Origin: Fomes fomentarius
Taxonomy: Eukaryota > Basidiomycota > Agaricomycetes > Polyporales > Polyporaceae
Reading direction: 5' to 3'
Assembly (NCBI GenBank): GCA_022606135.1
Contig: JABYQN010000009.1
Location: 1,699,001 to 1,763,000, forward strand
Length of the DNA stretch: 64,000 bases
The stretch's first letter is position 1, and each line of letters opens with the position of its first letter. A program made the translations under genes and the position numbers. Shown here piece by piece: positions 58,259 to 64,000 of this stretch. The notes under the pieces are model-generated. The model was not told the DNA's origin. It saw only the letters and a program-made list of their open reading frames with translations, and did not search any database.

Positions 58259-59800
58259 ATGATCATCGCGCATGCACCCATGAAGTGTCCTATTTGCTTC
58301 GACACCATGGGCTCCAGTGTGGAAGCGTGGACAACAGTCAGTGGGACCCCATTCGGTAGAGTAACGCGAACCTGATATCACGGCGCTTCTCACATCACAG
58401 CATGTCGGAGACGTGCACAAAGGATGCTATCCAGACTATACCTTCTGCGACATATGTCTCATTGTCGTCAGGGGGCATAGTCACATACGACAGCATGCCT
58501 CTTGTCATAGATGCAAGCAGACATTCCAAGACGAGAAGAAGCAGCGTGAGGTGTGTTTGAGCCACCGCGAGTTCCAGGGAGAGTCTGACTGGGCTACTTA
58601 TTCTAGCACTCCTGCACACGCACGTTCTGCCCAGTATGCAAGATCTACATTGAAGTCGGCCTCGGCCTTGAAGCTCATTACATCCGGTCTTTGTTGCACC
58701 CACCGGCTTGTGGCGCTTGTGACATGGGATTCTCTAGTGGAGAAGACTACAATGGGGTGAGTAGCTTGCGCGTTGAATGAAGTGAATCACTGAATAAGAG
58801 ACGGCACCGATTGGTAGCATATCTCACAGTGCCCGAAGATGCTTGCGCTCAGAGCACACGAGGTTGTGCCCACGAAGCAACTTGCAATTCCTGATGTCGA
58901 GATGCACGCCGAGGCAGCTGCACACTCAGCAGGAATGAGTTCCACTGTCAGTGTCACCACTTCACCCACACCCTCAATTGCTAGCGCTCAACTAGGTGCT
59001 TGTAGAATGGATATGGGTACTCAGCAAGCTGGAGCTGGTCTGGGAGTACACCCGAGGGGCCGGAAACATTGAACGAAGGTGGTCTCAGGATGCACAACGT
59101 AGATGCGACGATCTCACCGGAGGTCAGTGTAGGTGAGGGGGAGGATTCAACAAGTACGACCTCTTGGCCGAGTCTTGCTTCCCCGTCTCCTACGTCGACA
59201 CCCTCGTTCTTCGACGATTTGACAGAGATTACGGTCAGTGATGTTCCATCGAGCTGGTGCGTGACTATCTTTCATTCGACGAGCTTGGGCTGAGAGTAGA
59301 GGCAGGACGAGAGGCAATTCACGAGCAGATCTCGGCGTGCCGGAAAGGCCTGATGCAAACGATGTTGATGTCCAAGCATCTCGCCCCTATAACGAACCTC
59401 TTTTCCCTCCGCATCCTTCGGCCTCAGACCGGAAGGGGTCACAACATGAGGCCAGCAATAAAGGTTAGCGCTTCGCTGGCAGGAACGCACCAACTGATCC
59501 GTGACCAAGAAGATACAGAAGACGTACCTCAATATCCGAAGAACAACATGAGATCTCAATTCACCTATCTACAGTGCCGTCAGTGTCTCCAGGGCTGCAA
59601 CGAGCCAGTCGCAACGCCTTGTGGGCACATATTCTGCCAAAGGTCCGCCGATCTGCACAATCGTACCATCTGCGAAGACAATGGTACTAGATCAGCTGAC
59701 AACTGTCTGTAGGTGTATCGCGACGGAGCTTATGACACGTACCAAGTGTCCGGTGTGTCAGCAGACTATTCTCCTCAAGCTGGCGATGGATTTCGCGTAA
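58259..59800 (+). CDS. C2H2-RING protein E
   Basis: Exons 58259-58336, 58401-58550, 58607-58756, a fourth from 58818, further Ser/Thr/Pro-rich exons, a RING exon ending at 59642 and a last exon 59713-59800. The N-terminal finger MKCPICFDTMG is completed by the His opening exon 2. Exons 2 and 3 are both 150 nt, phase 0-0, and carry FCDICLIVV, HASCHRCKQTF and FCPVCKIYI, HYIRSLLHPPACGACDMGF. The RING is LQCRQCLQGCNEPVATPCGHIFCQRC, CPVC, with the phase-2 intron before the fifth Cys. In the middle, the hydrophilic frame ending SQHEASNK joins the RING frame (GTHQLIRDQ) only if a 19-nt GT...CAG piece (59462-59480 region) is removed or one base is shifted, so that join is unresolved. It lies downstream of the sedolisin gene but keeps the strand and layout of A-D. 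Confidence 0.6.
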
Positions 59801-61932
59801 TTCCGGGTCGGACGAGTTGGGAGAGCGTGACAGGCAAGATATTTGTACAAGTACAGTGGCAGGAAGGAAATGGCATGGTCAACAAAGTGGCAAGATCAGA
59901 TCGATCGATTGTAATTGTAGAGAAGATTCAGGACAGAGACCATTGACCAACCTCAATATCGCTGTTCGCTTTGGTGGTGTGTTCGGTCCGCCGGCCCGAA
60001 CTTGAAGACGTCTTAGCCCTTGGCTTGTCCGTTGCCTCCAAGACATTCCAGCCTGAAGTTCAACTTGCTTCACAACCTCCATGACCGGTTCTCCCCATCA
60101 CCTTCAATCGCGCTCCCACTCACACAATCTCAAAATTCTACTACATAGAATTTGGAAGATGACCGTCTCTCGCTTGACTACACATGAGAATCGTGCTCAC
60201 CACGATACACCTCATGGAACTCAATGACGGCGGAACACAGACCCCTACGTGCGGTTAATGCGGCGAAAGAGATTCAAAGCCCAGCTCGTATTGGTTCCAA
60301 CCGATTGTGCCCCACTTCGCGAATGTTCTCTGGACTATGTACGTGCCCCTCATAGACCCTCAATACGCGCTTCATTCTCATGAAAACATCCCATGGTGCT
60401 TCTGCACGCATACATCACTCAATCAATACATACAGATGGATCTAGTCGACTATATGCGTACATGCAACACTCACGCCCACGACCCGGCTGCACTCGCCCG
60501 CACTTCGCGATGACGTTAACCATTGTCTGACGGTGGTCAACGTTCAATGCTAGAGTTAGAGTCAGTATCCCAGGCACACGCATGGGGCGTTATCTGATAT
60601 GATCCAGCCCGCGATGCCTTCTAGCCCCTACGAAGCCCCGAATTCCGAGTTCAAGGTTCTGGTATGTGACTTACGCTTCAACGTATCAACCACCATAGAG
60701 TATATTCGTGCGTTCTCTCGCAGCGCGGTACGCCGTGAGCGCGGAGGAGACGATCATGGCGTCTCCACACCTTCTTTCGCAGCCGTTGGCGATGGTCCAT
60801 GGATCCAAGGTGCGCGGTGGCCTTGGCGCTGGTCGCTATCTTCGACATCACTATTCTAAGGCGGACTCCGTCGGACGACCGAACGCAGCATAACGCATCC
60901 CGCAAGCCGCCTGGAAGACGCGCATGTATTCCAGTTGCATACAGCAGCATCTCTTCAACTATCCGAATAGTCTTGAATACATCCACCGACCAGGTCCCGG
61001 AGCATGACGACCCGCCCTCCTGTGAATGCCAGCGATTTTCCCGACAATCGCCCAGCGGTACCGACTGCATACGCCCTTCGGATACCTTTTGAGGCGCCCG
61101 GAGGATTTACGCGACCTTGTATGTACGCCACGCTCTCAGAGATCGCTTGCTGGTCACACCCATCCTCATCTATTCCTCACACGGGCCAATATCAACGATG
61201 ATCTAACCGCGTGCCTCCGTCCGAAGAAGCCCTTCCGAAGTCTACGGCTTCCTTGCGCAAGTCCGCTACAGGTGGTCCGAATTCTAGCATGCGGAATCAA
61301 AGGTGCGCGAAGCACGGCGTTGCGCGGGTGCCGAAGACCATATACGACCCGTACCTGCTTCCAAGCTGCGCACTTCGATCGCCCGCGCCGACTATTGCTC
61401 CGGCGCCATGACCAGGCATATACACCTGGTGCCACAATGTGAGATCTCGACGGTGAAATGGAGGTCTAAATGGCGGCGTCCGTGTGAGGAGCTCAGGGAA
61501 GCCAGCTGGACGGAACGCCTCATGGTACTGCGAACGAGCACTAGAGGCTGTTCGTGTTCTCACGACGAATTACAACTAGCGACGAACCAAGCGGGAGTAA
61601 CAACCATCCGTCTGTCTAACTCCACCGAACCTTGTACGACACTTGTCCGGCATTACAAGGTACGAGTCTACTATCCCACTGACCAGTATGTGGCATGAGA
61701 GACTTGCAGTCTGACTGACCTGTTCTCATCAAGTAGAGTGGCAGTGGTTGGCCTTGCAACGAACGGGCAGGCGCGAAGTTATACATGGGATGTAATATCG
61801 TGATTTCATCCGAGAGCGTACTCTTGTGAGACACATGACATCTGACAGACTACCTCACATTCACGCATATGTCTTTCATCATTTCGTGCAGGCTCCACCA
61901 GACCAGAATTCCACAAGCCCTCCATAGTCAAA
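59801..61932. other. Intergenic 2.1 kb with unassigned coding-like stretches
   Basis: Around 60600-61440 (plus strand) several frames look coding-like (YLLRRPEDLRDL; LFLTRANINDDLTACL) but change frame often and match no family I know. This may be an eroded gene. No intact model could be built. Confidence 0.35.
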
Positions 61933-63450
61933 TTAAGTGCTTGTCTGGGGGAGCGCCTCTTCCGCCTCCTTGCGCTCGCGGCGCCTCTTGCCCATCGCGG
62001 ACTCCTTGCCGAGAAGCTTCGTCCTGCCCTCCTTGAACTTCAACGTGATGAGCGTAGCAATGACCGCAATCCAGTAGAAGACGTATGAGAGCACGGAGCC
62101 GAGCGTTGCGCTGTTCGTCCAGCCGAAGATCGCGGAGAAGATCGACCAGCCGTCCGAGTCGAAGTTGTTCTCAGGGTTGCAGCAGTCGAGGTGCCACACG
62201 CTACCCCGCACGTCGAAGGAGCCGGGTCCGTCACCTCCAGCATCGTCGACGTCCGCGCCGAGCCTGGAGTCAAAGTACATGAGAACTCAAGTATGGACCA
62301 GATGTGGAGAGAGGGAACGCACAAGTGGTTGAACGCGTTTGTCTGGAACGCCCAGATTGCCTTGGAGAAGAGGCCGGCGCCGATGAGCAGAAGGAAATTG
62401 GTCATGACGACCATGAAGACGGTGAGAGCTGCGACGCTCGGTAAGGACATGACTTGCGCATGGCGATGTGAACGCAACTTACTGGTTCGGCTAGCAAAGG
62501 CATAGATGAGGTAGCCGACGACGAGACCGCATACCAAGCCGACAATAGCAGCAATGGGGATCGAGGTCGCGGGCTGTCCGAGCGAAACACCGCCGACGAA
62601 GACGACAGCTTCCATACCTAGTTCGTGACAAGTGAGTGATAATGATGGTGATCGTTGCGAGTCCGTTCGAATGGTCACGACTTACCCTCACGAAGCACAG
62701 TGATGAGCGGAAGGATAAAGAGCACATACTTGCCGGTCCGCGCGCCCTTGTCAGCGGCTGCAAGGCGTGAACGGTGAGTCAACTTGGGCAACGCAGTGTA
62801 TATGGAGTAGAAACTCACTGCGACCGGAGAAGGCGCGCTGTAGCTTGACGCGCCACTTGGCCTTAGCGCGGTCCATCTTGAGCATGCTCACACCCATGAC
62901 GAAGATGATGATTGAAGCAATCAGTTCAAAGATACCTATATACAGTCGGTGGTCGGTTAGCAAGGTGCGCAACGCGTTCTGACTGAGTAATGGAAGACGC
63001 ACCCTCCCAGAGTTCCTCGGACTTGGCCCAAAGATCAGCCGCCTGGGTGAACCAGACGGCAATGAATGCGGCACCGATCGCGAGAGCTAGGAAGAGACCA
63101 AGGAAGGCTCCCGCGAAGATGTAGAGACGCATCTTGCGGAGGAGTTTCTTGTCGTCGACCTGTGGCTCCTCGGGGGACTCGCTGGACGTGCGCGGGAGCT
63201 CCGGCTGTCCAGAGAGTTCGTGCTCATGGGAGTTGGAGTCAGAGTTGTCCTTGTCGATGGGCTGCCGCTCCCCTTCCTTCTCTTTCGCCTTTTCTTTCTG
63301 CTTGGCGGGCACAGCACCGGGGAGGAGTGCGGGGTCCTCGTGGATGATCTGTTCGACGAGACCGAGGAGGACGGAGATGATTATGGCGGCCTCGAGGGTC
63401 TCACGGAAGACGATGAAGAAGATGGGGACGGAGAATACGTTCCTCGCCAT
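61933..63450 (-). CDS. FTR1: High-affinity plasma membrane iron permease
   Basis: Exons 63450-63003, 62935-62819, 62757-62686, 62617-62483, 62428-62323, 62263-61933, 402 residues. Ftr1 takes up Fe3+ produced by its partner multicopper ferroxidase (Fet3) at the plasma membrane. Both iron-channel motifs are present: RETLE at residues 16-20 in helix 1 and REGME at 211-215, the latter rebuilt across intron 3. Seven hydrophobic segments can be counted, with a long charged cytosolic loop (Lys/Glu-rich, about residues 50-100) and a conserved extracellular LGADVDDAGGDGPG and HLDCCNPE region. For intron 4 the acceptor GTCGCAG (62429) was chosen because it gives FASRTTLTVFMVV in frame. The ferroxidase gene is not in the window; fungal genomes often place it next to FTR1, so it may lie beyond 64 kb. 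Confidence 0.92.
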
Positions 63451-64000
63451 CTTGGTCGCAGGCGTTGAGGGAGGCTCCCGTGAAGGTGAGGTCGAAGGGG
63501 ATGGGGCGACTGAGGGAGTACCTGGGCGCAAAAATACCTCGGGGGCGGACGGGAGGCAAGGCGTTCGCGCGATGGGCCCACATGTTTAAGTGGCAAATTT
63601 GCAACCCGAAGGAGGACAGTTAACGAAGTTGTGGCGCTGGCATGAGGAGGGCTCGGTTGGCCGGGACATCTTATCTGATAACAAGTCATCAGACTTCACT
63701 TCTTGCTTCGCGACGCTTGACGGCGGGAAAACGCAGGGCTATTTATAGCGACGACCTGGAGGGTCATGGTGTTGACGTGCAGCGCCTGGCTACTCTCCGT
63801 TGACTCTGCTGACCTCTCTTTCCCGCAGAGCCCCCGCATGCGCTCTCCATGAGAACCATAGACCCGCGTTTGCGGCCGTGCACATTGTTCGAAGCACGAA
63901 CAACAGGGAGGAGAAGCATGCAGCGCGGGCATTTTCCCCCCGATGCAGATGGGCGGTATCAGATAGGACAGACGCCGTCACATCTAGGTTTGAGGTCTTA
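63451..64000. other. FTR1 upstream region
   Basis: Promoter side of FTR1, cut by the window end. It contains the GATA-type sites listed separately. No coding region recognised. Confidence 0.55.
63673..63681 (+). promoter_or_regulatory. ATCTGATAA iron-responsive GATA site upstream of FTR1
   Basis: ATCTGATAA matches the ATCWGATAA consensus I recall for fungal iron GATA repressors (SreA/Urbs1 type) with no mismatch. It lies 223-231 bp upstream of the FTR1 start codon. A near match, ATCAGATAG, is at 63958-63966. Confidence 0.6.

Noticed and set aside
1706..63450. A biosynthetic gene cluster
   Set aside because: The genes belong to unrelated housekeeping or accessory functions; no synthase, synthetase, P450 or cluster transporter is present.
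1..64000. tRNA, rRNA, CRISPR arrays and full-length transposons
   Set aside because: No cloverleaf, rRNA core, spaced repeats, transposase or reverse-transcriptase motif was recognised by eye; short RNA genes could still be missed without a covariance search.

Overview
The window is nuclear DNA of a filamentous basidiomycete, most likely an Agaricomycete (a mushroom or polypore relative). The reasons are gene structure (many short GT-AG introns of about 50-60 nt, micro-exons, genes about 0.5-3 kb apart on both strands) and content: basidiomycete-style SIN3, HAM1-like and DUF4336 proteins, a FunK1-type kinase-like relic, a MYND-finger protein, an S53 sedolisin and a GH18 chitinase. No rRNA, tRNA, CRISPR array or complete transposon was recognised. 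All exon joins were inferred by eye from splice signals, reading frame and remembered family consensus; no search was run.

Left part (1-31 kb) is mostly ordinary genes: a type B carboxylesterase (-), SRP19/SEC65 (-), a DUF4336 protein (+), a small secreted cysteine-rich protein built of three 83-residue repeats (+), MED22 (+), a decayed kinase-like gene (-), a GH18 chitinase (-), a class II eIF4E-like cap-binding protein (+), the global corepressor SIN3 (-) and a dual-specificity phosphatase (+). Three of these (carboxylesterase, SRP19, SIN3) need a single missing base to stay in frame, which looks more like an assembly defect than gene loss.

Middle part (31-43 kb): a HAM1-like protein (-), HIS5 (-) and a MYND protein (+) sharing a divergent promoter, a stand-alone PAH-domain protein that resembles a piece of SIN3 (-), and the cytosolic Fe-S assembly factor CIA1 (-).

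Right part (43-64 kb) is the accessory region. After a decayed DUF4336 paralogue come five same-strand genes (45.5-59.8 kb) that share an unusual layout: N-terminal C2H2-type fingers, a Ser/Pro-rich middle and a C-terminal C3HC4 RING. Their finger exons are phase 0-0 modules of about 50 codons that each begin with the first zinc-binding His of a finger whose Cys pair lies in the previous exon. A secreted sedolisin (S53) with substituted catalytic motifs sits inside the array. The window ends with the high-affinity iron permease FTR1 (-), with a perfect ATCWGATAA iron-responsive GATA site upstream.

I consider the C2H2-RING array the best candidate for an undescribed system. Its enzymatic role (ubiquitin ligase) and its possible diversification by exon skipping or unequal crossing-over are inference.
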